Shown here one piece after another: positions 46,568 to 59,525 of a stretch of 64,000 nt of DNA. The stretch is taken from positions 248,001-312,000 of the forward strand of contig JAKSGN010000013.1 in assembly GCA_024180945.1 (NCBI GenBank), given 5' to 3'. The notes beneath the pieces were generated by a model. The model did no database searches and was not told the DNA's origin. It worked only from the letters and a program-made list of their open reading frames with translations. Origin of the DNA: Macrophomina tecta (lineage: Eukaryota > Ascomycota > Dothideomycetes > Botryosphaeriales > Botryosphaeriaceae). Positions within the stretch are counted from its first letter, which is position 1. Every line of letters starts with the position of its first letter. The position numbers and the translations under genes are program-made.

Positions 46568-47794
46568 ATGGGCGATATCAAGATCTACACCGTCGACGAG
46601 GTGCGCGGCCTCCTCCGAGCAGCCCCCCAATTCCTCCCCGGAAAAGAACTCCGCGGCTGACATTGCACACCACCGCCAACAGCCCTATCTCAAGATCGAT
46701 TGCGGCTTGGGCGAGGGCCCCTTCTGGGAAGAGTCCAGCAACACCCTGCGCTTCCTCGATATCATCAAGCAAAAAGTCCACACCATCGACCTGAACAAGG
46801 GTCCCTCGTCGCACAAGACCCTCTTCGACCTGGACATCTCCATAGGGTGACGAGCGCTTTGCCCCCACGACGCCTGTGCACACCCGCGCTGATACCAGAC
46901 AACAGTGTGACCGCGGACATCGATGGCGACGACGAGCATTTCTTTTTCGGTGGCAAGCATGGCTATGGCATCATCAACCGCAGCACCGGCAAATACAAGT
47001 ACATCAAGAAGTATTGGTCCGATAAGGAGATCGCGGACGGCAAGGAGAAGCTGTCGGTAGCCCCCCACCATGCTAAAGACGCGGGAAATCCGGCTGACGC
47101 CGCTCAACAAGCTTCCGCGGGAACGACGGCGCCGTCGACTGCAAGGGCAGGTTCTACGTGGGCACTATGAACGACCCGCTGGTCAAGTCGCCCGAGGCCG
47201 AAGGTCAGTCAGCCAGTACTGTGCCAGCAGGGAGGAGCTAGTTCGCAGGGGGGAAGTTGCTCACGCGCCGAACCATCACCAGGCACCCTTTTCCGGCTAG
47301 ACCCCGACCTCTCGCTGCACCGCGTCTTCGAGGGCGTGGCAATCCCGAACGGCATGAGCTGGACCGCCGACAACAAGACCATGTACTACACCGACTCGCC
47401 TACTAAGAATGTCCTCGCCTTCGACTACGACGCCGACACCGCCGCCCTATCCAACAAGCGCGTCTTTTACCGCGTCGACGAGGGCGAGTACGGCGTGCCC
47501 GACGGCCACGCGCTCGACGCCGAGGGCCACATGTGGATTGCCATCCACGGTGCCGGTAAGGTGCTGCGCGTGTCGCCCGCAGGCGAGAAGGTCGCCGAGG
47601 TCCACGTCCCAACCCGCTGCCCGACCTGTCCCGAATTGACGGCGAGCGGCGATCTGTACATCACGAGCGCGGCCGAGGAAATGCCAGACAAGTTCCCTGA
47701 GAGCACCAAGCTCCATGGCAGCTTGTTCAAGGTCAATGTGGGTGTCAAGCCCGCGCCGTCGTATCGCTTCAAATACAGTGGTGAGAAGCCGTGA
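46568..47794 (+). CDS. SMP-30/gluconolactonase-like protein
   Basis: Six-bladed beta-propeller lactonase family that hydrolyses sugar or related lactones with a bound divalent metal. Five exons: 46568-46600, 46683-46846, 46906-47052, 47112-47203 and 47283-47794, giving 315 aa. Family landmarks: LGEGPFWEE with the metal-binding Glu at residue about 20, NDGAVDCKGRFYVGTMN with metal-binding Asn, IPNGMSWTADNKTMYYTDS, and VPDGHALDAEGHMWIAIHGAGKVLR with the catalytic Asp. Exon 1 is only 11 codons (MGDIKIYTVDE). The donor of intron 3 (CT-GTCGGT at 47053) is not ideal, but it is the one I found that keeps frame into FRGNDGAVD. No cluster partners. Substrate unknown. Confidence 0.88.
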
Positions 47795-50700
47795 ACAACG
47801 CATATTGGTGTGTGCGGCTTTTTTTTTTCTTGTCGTGGATCCCTTCCCACGTCAGGTGGGTGGGGGGGATTGTGGCAGTTATACGAGCAGGAAAAAGGAA
47901 ACATGGGAAAAGTGAGGCGTTCGCTACTGCTGAAGGATGAACAAGACGGCTTGAGAGTAGCTAGTTTGCTAGTAGCTAAGCAGAAAGAGGTGTCGGATAA
48001 GGCATACATTATGTGGATCAGCATCCAACACTATTGCACAGCCATCCTTTCCCCCTCCCTTTTTTTTTTTTTTTTTTTTTTTTCAACCCTCTTCCTGCGA
48101 GGGGCGCGGCTCGGACTGGACAAAACTCCTTTCAATACGGGCAAACGGGAGCGGAATGTTAGCTAGCGACAGGGGACGATGCGCGCGCGACGCATATTCC
48201 TTGTGCGGGTTTTCTGCATGATTATTGCTTGCTCACTCTTTAAAAAAAAAAAGATGAGGAAGTAAAGAAGGTGGTGGGAGAAGGGGGCCCCGGGGGGGGG
48301 AGGTCACATTCGCCGCACTGCGCCAGATGTGGCAAGGAGGATCACGCATGTATATGCAATGACGACTCAACCCGCATATGCCACCATTCCCTTTCTAGTC
48401 TCGAAAGATCAAAGAAAGAAGAGGTCCCCGAAAAAATAAAAAAGCGCCTCAATGTAATTATAAAAATTTTCCTTGGTAAAGAAAATCATAGCCGGGGTCT
48501 CTTCCCGCCGGCATGCGAGTGTCGCGCGGCTGCCGCCGCAAAAAGCAAATCTTTCACCCAATTGTAAACTCGAGAGTCCTCTTGCATGAGGGCGCTGGGC
48601 GTACGAGTCGGCATGGTGATGATGATGATGTTGATGCAAGGACACGCATCCACCCCTCTCTCCCTCTTGTCTCTCTTTCGCGAAGAGACTGTCTTGTTTC
48701 GCTGTTGGAAGAAGGGGGGGGGAGGGGTGAAGGGGGAATTATTGGTGCAGCGTGGCTTACATGCAGGGTTGCGTGCTCCAATAGCTAGCTAGCTGTAGCA
48801 GCCTTTCTCTCGGCTTATCGCGGCAGAAGAGCCTGGATGTAAGAGAGAGCAAAGAGAGATACGTCGCGCGTGATTGAGGGGGATTCGTGAAATCCTGCCA
48901 TCTTGTTTGGCCTCTGCAGCACCGCCTCCACCTTTTTCCTTTTCTTTTTTTTTTTTTTTTTTGCCCCCTTTCGGTGCCTGCCTATCTGTCCGTCGTCTAC
49001 CTGCCTGCTGCTAGCCTGCACGTCCACTTGCTGTCCCCCCCCCCCCATCATGCGGCATTGCGGAGAAGCAGCAGGAGAACACACGGCCGGCAAGCCAGCC
49101 AGCAAGCTAGTGTGACGACTTCTCTGCGGGCCCGCACGTCTGACACATCTGCATCCGGCCTCCAACCAACAAAAGCAGCCAAAGAAGAACGCACTCGTAG
49201 CAGTACTGGAAGGCGTCTCGGAGGAGATACACACGTCCAATGGCCCGCCAGGCCTCTCCACGGACCAGCAAACCCCGGAGTTACGTACCGCGTCTCTCCA
49301 CCGCGGCTACCGTGACACACTCTTACGTCGCGTGCCCGGACGGGAGATGTTGGGCTAGATTGAGGCTACTACCGCAAACAACAAGTACACGGCCCGGCGG
49401 CCGTCCGACCGGGAGCCAGATGCGGGCTTCGGAAAAGAAAACACAAAGTGCGTGAACTTCCCGTCTCCTCATAGGTCTAACGCTACTATATGCTAGAGTA
49501 TCTGTTCGGTGAGCGCCCATCTTGCGTCGCCTGGCCTGTCTTTTCTGTGCAGTTTGGGTAGGTCTGGAGAGGTGCGTATATTTAGCGCACGAGCATACTT
49601 TTTTCCTTTTTTTTTGTCTTCTTCTTCTTCTTTTTCTTCTTCCCTTTTGCCCAGAGCCGCTTCTATCAAGACCACGATGCCGTTTTTACTGTTATTTTCT
49701 ATTGTTTTTGTTTTTCGCGGCCGAGCGCTTGGTGTACGGTGGGGGTGGTGGACTTTTGTGGTGGCGGCGATTGCGGTGGGACTACGCACAAGCGGGAAAA
49801 AGTAGTGGGAGTAAACCCCCACGCAAGACGTCTGTTTTAGGCATGATCTGGTTGGCGGAAGAGGAAGTGGCAGTGCACGTGCAGGGCGTTTTTTCACTTT
49901 GCATGCTGGCAGCACTGTGTCGATGGATCTGCTTTCCTGAGGTTTTCGTTGCCGTTCCTGCCATTGGAGGGCAGATGGAAATTCTCTCGCCAGTCCGGTG
50001 AATGTGTGCCTATGATCCCGTTTCTGTAGGTAAGTGAGGCGCGCCTGGATTGTACAACGCAGAGCAAGATGAAGCCAGGAGGATGAAAGGGCAAGCAAAA
50101 CATGCAGAATCGATGGTCATGCACAGGCCGGTGTGATGAGGGGCAGGTAGGCGGGTGGGCGAGGGCATACCCGCTGCAAGCCACGTCAAGCCACATCCAG
50201 CCCATTGCCCCTCGCGCCTCTTGGGAAATCGGCGCGAGTGATTTTTATGACGACGATGGGCGTTACGCGCGGGCATGAAGAAAATATTGAAAAAAAAATT
50301 TTCTTTTTTAATCTGCTCCCAAAACAGGGTCTTCATAAAATCCCCGAGCCTCTCGGATTCTGTCCGAGGCGATGATCTACGAGAGGAGAAAAGAATTGGC
50401 GGACGAGCAGCCGCCGCGTCGGGTCGGTGTGGGTGCGGGTGTGGGCTGAATGCAGGTATGTGCTGTACGTACATACGAGCCCCTTCCTTTAGCTGTTCTG
50501 GACTGTGTTCTTTTTCTTCTCGAACGATGAACCCGAAGGCGAGAGCGCGCGCGGCGCGCGGCAGGGCGGGAAATGGTTGCAGCGGCTTCTTCGGCCCACT
50601 CGCACGCATGTGCTCACAATTGGCTACACCTCCTGCTTGCGGTGTAGGGGTGGCAGCAGTGGGATCAGAGAGACGGTGCGGCGGGCGGGTCTCCGGCATA

Positions 50701-53700
50701 AGGCACTGTTTTCCTAGCCTCGAAGGAAGGTTTCTGCCTTCTGCCATGGCGGCCCGTGGCTAGCTAGTTAGATGCTAGCAGCCTGGCGAAGACAACGTGT
50801 GCAGCAAGCCGCGCATTGATGCGCGGATTCCGTGCGTTGGCGTTTCTGAAGCGAACCGGTGAGTGGGCGGAGTTGAGAGCTGAAGGAAAAACTTGTAGCC
50901 ACGATGACGACGGATCGTGCTGGTGCGGTATTCCTATTCCTGAGGCAGCCTGGTGCGGCCGGGGGAGCGGGTATTGCGTGCGAAGTCACGCATTAGCCCT
51001 CGGCGCCATTTTGATTTTTTTGGAGGGGGCTAGCACTTCATCCATGAAGTGGCCTCTGCTCTCTTGACTACACGACGTCCTCGAGGGGCAACGAACTCTC
51101 CAACGAAATGACCCTAACGCCGGCGCGAACGCGATGGCGATGCGTATCTGGAACAGAAGAGGTGTGTGCGCATTATGTTGCTGCTCCGGCGGATGCGTAT
51201 TGCACTTTCGTTACCCAACCGACTCGCTGGGACGGTCACAGCGCACCTGCAGAAGAGCTGTGTCCCATGAAGCGACCGGTCTGTGATGAGCGCTGAGCTC
51301 GTGACTATTAGATGATACGATTCCGTCTGCACGTCGACTCGCGCGCTCCTTAGTAAGATGCCCCGCGGCTACACTGAATCGTGAGCCGAGGCGGCCGGAT
51401 CTGCATGTGTTGCTTCCGCGAGACAAAAAGATTTTTTTGAGTTTTGTTTCCGTCCGAAGAACTGATAGGAGTTTCAGAACAGGCAGCCAGCGACCGGTTT
51501 TTTTTTGGCGAACGGCGATGGCGCGGGTGAGGGCGGTAGCGTGAGAAACACTAAACATAAACGGCGGCGCCAGAGTCAGTGTGTGCTCGAACAGGCCTGC
51601 CACGAGGCGTTTGCCGCAGGCTCGCTTCGACTGCTCCATCGCTTCTCCACGGGCGTGCGGCGCAAGAACTGGATGCAACGGCGGTTTCCTTTCACACGTC
51701 GTTTATGGTTTACCGGTCAGCTCCCTCTGCCCACGACTCGCCGAATTCCATGCTCGAGTCAAGGCGCATTGTGTACTCGTGGCAGCGCAAACGCGGCTTC
51801 GGAGCGGCCGCAGCCGCTTGAGCAGCTTGAACAGCGGCCGTGGAGGCGCGTACGACATGGTGTGGACGCAAAGCCACCGAACCGATCTGTTGCTCTGCGA
51901 TTCAGTTTCAGCTGCGGCATTGCGCGACGCGAGACACGGGTCCGCGTGCGACTCGTTGCGAAACGCATGGGCGCAGAGAGACGAGCAGGTCTGGGGAGTC
52001 TTCTCCGTCATTGATTCAGGGCCCGCGATTGTGTGATGGCTAGTTGGAGGGTTGTGCGCGCCGGGTGGCTCATCGTTGTGCCGGCGCAGACAGCGACGAG
52101 ACGAAAGGGGCACAGGAGATACGGATAGGTAATAAGTGGAAACACAGCTTGCTGCAGGGCGCACGCAGCCAGGAAAACAAAGAAAATTCGCCGGAAGCGA
52201 AGGGCCTAGCACAGCAAGAAATCGGTAGGGATGCGCGGCAGGGATGGTAGAGTTGCGATCAGGGTGTCGTCATTTGCGGGTGATTAGGCTCTTCTCGAGC
52301 GTGTCGACAACGTGGTGACGGACGCTCCTTATTTCGCGTGCGGCCGGCCGGCCGGGGATGCAGGGCGGCAGCAGGGCGGAAGCGTCTGTGAGCTTAAGTA
52401 GGGGCGCGAGAATCGTTCGCGAAGTGTTCGCGAAGGCGGCATAGAAGAGGCCAATGGGAGGGAAGGATGCGCAGGGAAAAGCTCGCCGTCGCGCACACGG
52501 ACGCAGTGTCTCACAGCAGGGGCCAGCAGCCACCAGGCCCAGCGCGACGGGGGTGACTGGGACGGGGAAGACGACCGTTGCGGAAAGTTCAAAAGCCAGG
52601 ACCTGTTTGAGCGAAGACGTGCGCGCGCAACTCAATAATATTGACGGGCGAGCATGGAACAGGGGGGTTGGGCTGCTGCTGCGGCGGCCGCTCCGTAAGG
52701 TTTTGGCGGGCGACCAGGGCGTGCGAGCCGTCGCGTCTGTGCAGGAAGGGGTTTGCTGCAGATCGGGATGACTTGCACGAGGCTGTCAGACGAGTGTGTA
52801 ACCCACGATGGACCGGGCAAAGCAAAAAAGACGGGCGCTGACCATGTCGGGCACGTTTTTGACAAGATGGGGAATGCTGGCGCAAATGAGTCGGTGGGCA
52901 AAGGGTCAATAGTTCGGACGGGCTGGCGGCCGTTGGCGTGAGGCTAGGCTGGCAGTAGTATTGATTCCTGCCTAAATATTGCAACACCGTACCGTACCAC
53001 GAGGCGCAAGCTCCCGCAGGAGCGAAAAGTTGGATGTAACAGGGCTGCCATGTGGCCGCTCCGCTCCGCAGGCACCTGTGTCCGTCGCACCAGAACAACA
53101 GTCCGACCGTTTCTCTAACCCGCTTTCTGGTAGGGCTGCCGCTCCGGGCCTGACGCACGCCTGTCATCACAGCAGTGAATAGTGGATGCGCATCAATTTC
53201 GGAAGTTGCCATGTGCCAGCAGATCGGCCACAGTTGAGGCCAGCCGTCCTGCGGGACGAGCGGCGGTCAGGCGGGCGCGTGGTGGAGAGGGAGCGGCGTT
53301 CTCGAACGCGGTGCCTGAGACGATCTGGCGGTGGGCGCCGTGGAGCGGGAGGTGCAGCAGGCGATCCACCCTAGGCTTCTTCGCATGGCAGCAGCTCGTG
53401 GGCGCCAATGATGGGGAAATCAAAGGGCGTCAGGCATGTTCCCTGGGCGCGTGGCGCCGTCGACGTTGGTCCGTTGGATCCTTCCGCCGGCCCGCGGTCA
53501 CGGCGCTGGTGTTTGATCAGCCCACGGACGGGCAGCAGCAGGCGAGGTTCGACTGTGCGCGGAGCGAGGCGTGCAAGCGGCGGCGGACATGGTTCGGAAG
53601 TTTCAGACGGCTGGAGAGTGGGACGCGGAGAGGATGACGAAAAGGATGGACGGGCAGGCAGAGTCGCAATGACACCGGCTGGCGGCCTGGAGAGCAGCAG

Positions 53701-55062
53701 AGGGGCGGAGAGCGGAGAGAGCCTTGCCCTGTTGGGAGCGCGGCAAGTAGGTGTGCGACTGGGATCCGACGACGGGGTTCGGTCGGCTGCTAGCTGTTTA
53801 GCTCGCCTCTGGCCCATGGCACCGGGCGCACGCCCATTCCGACGCGGCGTCGCGTGCGCGCAACATCGCGTCCAAGACCGCGTAGTTAGGTGTTGAAGTA
53901 TTCGCTTATTCGAAATAGAACGACAAGAGCGGTCAATGCTGCGGCTGGACCAATGCTTCCAGATGGCGATGGACGAAGAAGAATGGCCGCGCGGGGGGGC
54001 CTGCAAGACTGCTGCTTGCTGTAGGCATTGATGATGAATGACTGAAGGCTGCAGCACCCATCAGCGACATCAGCGCTCGCGTATGCTGCTGCTGCCGCTG
54101 TTACTGCGATGGGCTCGACGTGCATCTGCGCCGTGGCAGCGCCGTGCCGGCGTCCCAAAGCGGCGTGCTGCAGCAGGACTCGCAGGTGCAGTGACTCGCA
54201 GCACTGGAAACGGTGTGGGTGGCCATCAGCCACAGCAACGTGGGCGTCAAATTGGCCAGGGGCGTGGGCGCGGGCAGCGGGCCAACTGGAGGCGGCGGAC
54301 CGGCTGTGCGGTGGCTTGCAGCGCAGACTTCTGCTTGCAGAGATCAGAGCGGAGCAGAGCCCAATCAGAAAAAAGCCTCGAGCGCGCGCACCTATTCGCA
54401 CGCTGCGTCGGCTGCACGCACCGCAGCGCTGGGAGAGCAGTTGCAGGCTGCGCGTAGCACATGACCACACACGCAATGCAGCAGGGATGCGCTTGGACAG
54501 CCCAATGGCCTGCGGCCATGCTAAATGCAACGACAGCGTTCGACAAGTCCTCGCCCAACACGTCGCGCAGCGCCAGTCGCCATGCGCATCATTCGGAGCG
54601 ATCAGCACGCACGTCCGCCCCCCACGGGACTGGCTGCGAAGCTGGCTGAGCTGGCTGCAATGTCCGCCCGGCTAATTGAGCGACGATCGCCTTTGCGCCA
54701 TCCCTCGGCGGGTGCTGATATATAAATCTCACCGCTCACGCGGCGATCCGAGAGCGCCCGAGTAATGATCCCGGCGGCCATTGGAAGTGCAACGGCTGCG
54801 ACCGCCGCCCCGACTGCTGCCCGACTGCCATGCCGTCATTCGCGAATCGCGCCATATGGATCTGACAATTTCTCTGACACGCGCGGCCAGCTGCACGCGA
54901 TGCGCGCCGGGCCTGGGCGGGGGCGTGCCTGGGTGCGCGAGCGGCGCCTGCGGGCTGCAGGGCGGGGGCTGAGGGCTGAGGGCTGGGGGCTGAGAGGGCT
55001 GGCGCGACGGGCGCCGGGTGCTCGAGGGGCAGGGCGCTAGCACGGCGGCTCTCGAGAGGAAG

Positions 55063-55092
55063 TGGTGTGCGGTGCGGTGCGGTGCGGTGCTG
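55063..55092. repeat. GTGCG pentanucleotide run
   Basis: About five consecutive GTGCG-type units. A related GGGCTGA-type run lies near 54960-54995. Confidence 0.75.
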
Positions 55093-55937
55093 CGCTGGCG
55101 GTGTCGGCGTGCTGGGGCGATGGGGCGCGTTCTGGCCGCGAGATGTTATCGCAGAGCGGGAAGGCGGTTAGCGCAGGTGATGAGACCACAGCGTATGTAT
55201 AGGTGCATGCAGGCGTGCAACTGGAGCGGCGCCTGACTCTCGAGACTGACGGATGGAATAGGCGTCTGCCTTGCTTCCGGAACTGTGTATGGCCCTCGGC
55301 GCTAACCGTCGTGCCCCTGTAGGGACGGGACGTGGCGTTGGAGGGGGTCCGCGGGCAGTGGCGGCGCGGGCAGCGAAGAGCCCCGGGCGAGGGGGCATAA
55401 GGCTCAGCGTTCCGAGCGGAAGGTAGCTTTCTGGCGCACGCCCTCCTTGTGGCAGGGGGGCCCCCGGCGGCGGAGGGCTGCTGATCGATGCCGTGTGGGA
55501 GCAGCGCAGATTTGCATGGCGCCTCTGCCGCGCCCGGCGGTGCTGCTGAGTCGGCGGCAGTTGGTGCTTGACAGCCGGGGCCGGCCACGACAGCTGCTGC
55601 GACAGTCGCACCATGCAGTGCCTCTGCCAGGGAACGGCTCCCACCCTCCCGCGCACGCCCGCCAATCCTCCATTATCGACAAGGTAAGCATCGTGTACCT
55701 TGGGGCCTTTCCCCGACCCGGCGTAGCCAGCCGGCAGGGATGAGCTTGAGCATCGCCCACTGGTTGGTGTGATTCAATTTCAGCACCAACTCACCGCAAC
55801 TCGTTATATCTCTGAACCACCGCCCAGTCACGAGCGCCTGCCCGTCCCTCTGCCCTCTGCTCCCACTGTTCTGCCGCCCGCTGTCTTCTGCCTGCCCTGC
55901 CATGCGCACGCCCTGACACCTCAGCTCCACCTCCAGG

Positions 55938-55996
55938 CAAACCATCACTACCACTACCACTACTACCACTACTACCACCACTACCACCACCACTCC
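55938..55996. repeat. ACC/ACT trinucleotide run
   Basis: Degenerate run of ACC, ACT and ATC triplets, about 300 bp before the bZIP start, on the sense strand of its leader. Confidence 0.8.
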
Positions 55997-56252
55997 CTCC
56001 CCTCCCTCACCTGCTCCCCACGCGAGGCCTTGCCCTCACCGCGCCGTCATCCTGGCTGCCCCCGACCTCGCCGTTCACTACGCCCACCACACTCCTTACC
56101 GGCGCCCGTTTGCCCAGAGCCCGCCGGCCTCGCAGCTCGACCTCCGGTTGCGCCTCCAGGATCCTGTCGACCTCCGCCAGCTGGAAGACCGGGGAAGGGA
56201 CGCCTCATGGGCGGGATATCGAGGCGTCAAACAACCAGACGACAAGGACCTG

Positions 56253-57914
56253 ATGTCACACCAGCATGGCACCGGGTCAGGTCCTTCGTCCACCTTCCAC
56301 GATGTCTGCAGCCGTCCCACCACTGCGCGATCCCACACCAGCCCAGCAGGCCCTCCCTCCGCAATGCAGAGCTTGTCTGGTGGCGTCAGGTATGAGCAGC
56401 AACAGCGCCGTGGCCCTGCCCTGCCGCCAATCCACCCGCCCACCTCTGAACCCACCCCGCCGCGGTCCGAGGGCCGCACTCCGCGAACCCTCGGCGTGCA
56501 CTCCATCCTGAACCCGCCCGGAGAGGCCATCTCTGCCGAGGCCAAAGCCCAGCGCCGCTCTGCCTCGCAGATGGAGTCTCCGTCGCCCATCGACCGCCTC
56601 TCCGGCCCTTCTCCCCACTTTGGCCAGCCGGCACACGAGGATCCCAGACGCCAGCACGCTCTGGCCTCTGCCGCTGGCAGCCAGCGTCGCATTCTGAGCC
56701 CCCGTTCACCCATCTACCGCTCGCAAAGCATGGGCATGATTAGACCTCCAACGGGCACCATCAATGCCCAAGAGACCCCGTTCCTCTCCCCTAGTTCCCA
56801 AGATTACAGACACGAGCCAGGCTCGGCCCCTAACCCACCGTTGCCTACGCCCCCGGCAGCCCAACGATCGAGCTACAACTTCCCCCCACCTCCGCCATCC
56901 ATCCCAACGCCCCCCATCCAACAGAGCCACTCTCGACGCACTAGCAGCGGTGTGTCTCAGCCGCCTCAGCCGCAATCAGCGAGCGCCAGTCCACGCGGCG
57001 TATATGCATATGGGCCGGCTGGACAACACTCGCCAGCTGGATCACTGGGAGAAATTGGACGCCCATCGCCTGCCCCTTTCCAGCCTCCGCCCTCCAGCGC
57101 GCCTGCGCCTCCGCAATTCTCGTCACAGGAGCCCGACCGCTCTTATGGGATTCCCGTTGCCTCGACTGGACAGAGCAATTATCAGCTGCTCACGCTCGAG
57201 ACAAACCAAGGTCATGTACAGATTCCAGTGGATGTGCAGGCTGCGTCGAAAATGGCTGATGAGAAGCGAAAGCGCAACGCCGGAGCCTCGGCTCGATTCC
57301 GAGCAAGGAGAAAAGAAAAAGAGAGGGAAGCGTCTTCGACCATATCTCGCCTCGAACAACAAGTCCGCGAAGCCACCGAGGATGTCGAATACTACAAGCG
57401 AGAGCGCGACTACTTCGCTCAGCTCGTCTACCAGGCGCCCGGAGGTGACCGACACTTCCCTCGCCCGCCGTCTCCTCGATCGCGCAGGTTATCCATGCAG
57501 GCTCAAGGCAGCACCGGCGCCTCGTCTGGCCAAGGAAGCGTCTCAGCGAGTAGCACTCCCGGCGCCGGGTATTCCAGCTATCCTCCCGACCAACGGAGCG
57601 ATCAAAGACCTGCCGAGTCCGATCGCAATGTCCGTAGGCGCACGAGCTCGTACCTTCCTCCTCCCGGTGCTGCACCTGGTCAGCAAACCCAGCCTCAGGT
57701 GGGATACCCGCAGTCTTCCTATCCGCCCTTGGCTGCTGCGTCGCCCGCCCCCGGATCTCGCACACCCTCTGGTTCGATGCAGCATGGCCCGCCACAGCCC
57801 CAACAACAAGCGGGCTATCCCACTCCTTACGCACCTGAGCGCACCGACAGGAGCTGGCCTCCTCAACCGCCCGCTGGGCGCGGTCCGCCATTGCCGCCTC
57901 CAGGGCAGCACTAA
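56253..57914 (+). CDS. bZIP transcription factor
   Basis: Nuclear regulator that binds DNA as a dimer. Single exon, 553 aa from the ATG at 56253; the frame is open upstream to 56148 but without an ATG. The N-terminal half is disordered and rich in Pro, Ser and Gln, and carries the motif RTLGVHSILNPPGE (residues about 74-88), which recurs in regulators of filamentous ascomycetes. The bZIP starts near residue 334: KRKRNAGASARFRARRKEKE has the N-x7-R spacing of the basic region, followed by ISRLEQQVREATEDVEYYKRERDYF, a weak leucine zipper with few Leu. RHFPRPPSPRSRR follows, then a second Pro/Gln-rich tail. The long frame at 56764-57981 is a shadow of this gene. Regulated pathway unknown. Confidence 0.9.
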   Translation: MSHQHGTGSGPSSTFHDVCSRPTTARSHTSPAGPPSAMQSLSGGVRYEQQQRRGPALPPIHPPTSEPTPPRSEGRTPRTLGVHSILNPPGEAISAEAKAQRRSASQMESPSPIDRLSGPSPHFGQPAHEDPRRQHALASAAGSQRRILSPRSPIYRSQSMGMIRPPTGTINAQETPFLSPSSQDYRHEPGSAPNPPLPTPPAAQRSSYNFPPPPPSIPTPPIQQSHSRRTSSGVSQPPQPQSASASPRGVYAYGPAGQHSPAGSLGEIGRPSPAPFQPPPSSAPAPPQFSSQEPDRSYGIPVASTGQSNYQLLTLETNQGHVQIPVDVQAASKMADEKRKRNAGASARFRARRKEKEREASSTISRLEQQVREATEDVEYYKRERDYFAQLVYQAPGGDRHFPRPPSPRSRRLSMQAQGSTGASSGQGSVSASSTPGAGYSSYPPDQRSDQRPAESDRNVRRRTSSYLPPPGAAPGQQTQPQVGYPQSSYPPLAAASPAPGSRTPSGSMQHGPPQPQQQAGYPTPYAPERTDRSWPPQPPAGRGPPLPPPGQH

Positions 57915-59520
57915 TCGTCTAATCGTGGATTCACTCGTAACTATGGTAGAAGACCCCTATCCTACATACGAGATATTTTAGGGCACGGAATTTGCGGGTA
58001 AATGACAGCAAATGTCGGCCATGGAGCGGATATTTGATGAATACTGGAAAGGCGGGCTGTCTTTCACGAGTTCGTCTTTAGCGGATCGATGAGACTACGG
58101 GGAAATGATGCAGGACAGGTGTTCCGGCTTGGGAATCACAACATTGGAATGCTTCTGTCTTTTTTTGCTCACCTTCTCCCGCATTCTCACAATGTCTATC
58201 CCAGGTGGAATGCGGTCTATGTCCCTGCTTCGCTGCAACTGCCGCTGCCACTGCCGCAAAGATTGGTCGCAGTGGTTCGATGATGCGGCTATGGAAAAGA
58301 TTGGTCTCTCACGCCATGTTTATCTGTTTCATGCCCCTACCTTAGTTCGTTTCTTTTGATACCCTACTTCTACTACCCCTGGATTCTCGGGTGGTCATCT
58401 GAGATTCTTGTTTTATGTCACCGTCTTCGTCTTGCGCAAAACCGTGCAATGAAGACAGTTTAGTACCTTCGTTTCATCGCATTCCTTCACACTGCACTAT
58501 ACCCAAAGTCAGCCGGTTGTTTTTCCAATTTTATCTTCATGTTCTCTGGCCTCCAGCAGCTCTCCCTGTTTTAACACCGAGTTCACAATTAGACAGCATT
58601 GATCTCGCGGTCAGCTGGCGAAATCCTTATCAGGGTTCTACGCAGCTCGGGCACTGACCCCTGCGCTTAAGCCCTCGAAAAACTTTTGTACTTGTATCTA
58701 GGCACGGTTTAGCTAGCTGGGCGCTGTACAGGCCCAATAACACTGTAAAAATATCTTTCACTCAGCAAGCTCTCTCGCTCGAATTGGTATGATGCCAGGC
58801 CCTTTTCTAGCCTTCCTCCCAAACTCAGCAAAGTAACCCTCGCCTGATAGTCCTGCAAACCCTTCAGTAGCGGACACACTCCTGTTCGATAAACACAACA
58901 TGAAGCTTTGACCACTGAACAGCATTGCATCGCTGCCCAATGTACCTATCACGGTGGTCTCATTTCATGTTCTCTGATGCTCATACATTGGTTGAGCATC
59001 TTCGGTAATTCCATATACACAACCATAAGCCATACCAGTTTCTGCCTTGGATCTGGCTATGGAACACAATAGATCTGGAAAACTCCGGCGTAGAATCCTT
59101 TATCGCGGCTGGCATCAGCATTTGTAGCTAGGCTATCAACTTCATTAGCGCTCGATCCTTCAGCCAACGTCAAATGCTACATCGTTGTAGGCTCAAATTT
59201 AGTCGGACAACATTAGTAGGCTTACAGATGCGAAGAACCCTAGCCAACGGAAATAGAAGATGCACAATATCCCGAGATCTGCAATGACTCACTTTGCCTC
59301 CAAACTTCCGGTTCATCTCCGCGCGCTTCTATTCACTGGTAGGTGTTCAGCTGATACTTTCGACACAACACAATTGATGTGATTGGAGGGAACACTTCGA
59401 AACCTTAAAGGGGCTATCACACACCACATGAAGGAAGAAGTCCATTCCCTGGGCCAGATGCATATTGATATAGGCTAATGCTTAGTCTTCTCCATGGAGT
59501 GCGTAAACAAAGATCTAATA
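57915..59520. other. 3' flank of the bZIP gene, no gene seen
   Basis: Moderate-GC DNA with only short frames (up to 84 codons) and no recognisable motifs. Includes the expected 3' untranslated region of the bZIP gene. Confidence 0.45.
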
Positions 59521-59525
59521 CACGA

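Larger units (their letters stand above)
47795..56252. other. Gene-free GC-rich interval upstream of the bZIP gene
   Basis: 8.4 kb without a recognisable gene or transposon. It holds long homopolymer tracts (T run at 48060-48083, T run near 48943-48962, C run near 49036-49046), many pyrimidine-rich stretches and short repeats. Dozens of overlapping frames on both strands have compositions biased in Arg, Ala, Pro and Gly and no domains. The DNA is not RIP-mutated. The rightmost kilobase probably includes promoter and leader of the bZIP gene. Confidence 0.45.

Noticed and set aside
40226..47794. A secondary-metabolite gene cluster
   Set aside because: Only a regulator, an exporter and a lactonase-like gene are present, with no backbone enzyme.
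50010..50747. 245-codon minus frame in the gene-free interval
   Set aside because: No recognisable motif, overlapped by equally long frames on the other strand, runs through low-complexity DNA.
56764..57981. 405-codon plus frame overlapping the bZIP gene
   Set aside because: Shifted frame of the same DNA. The bZIP domain and family motif are in the other frame.
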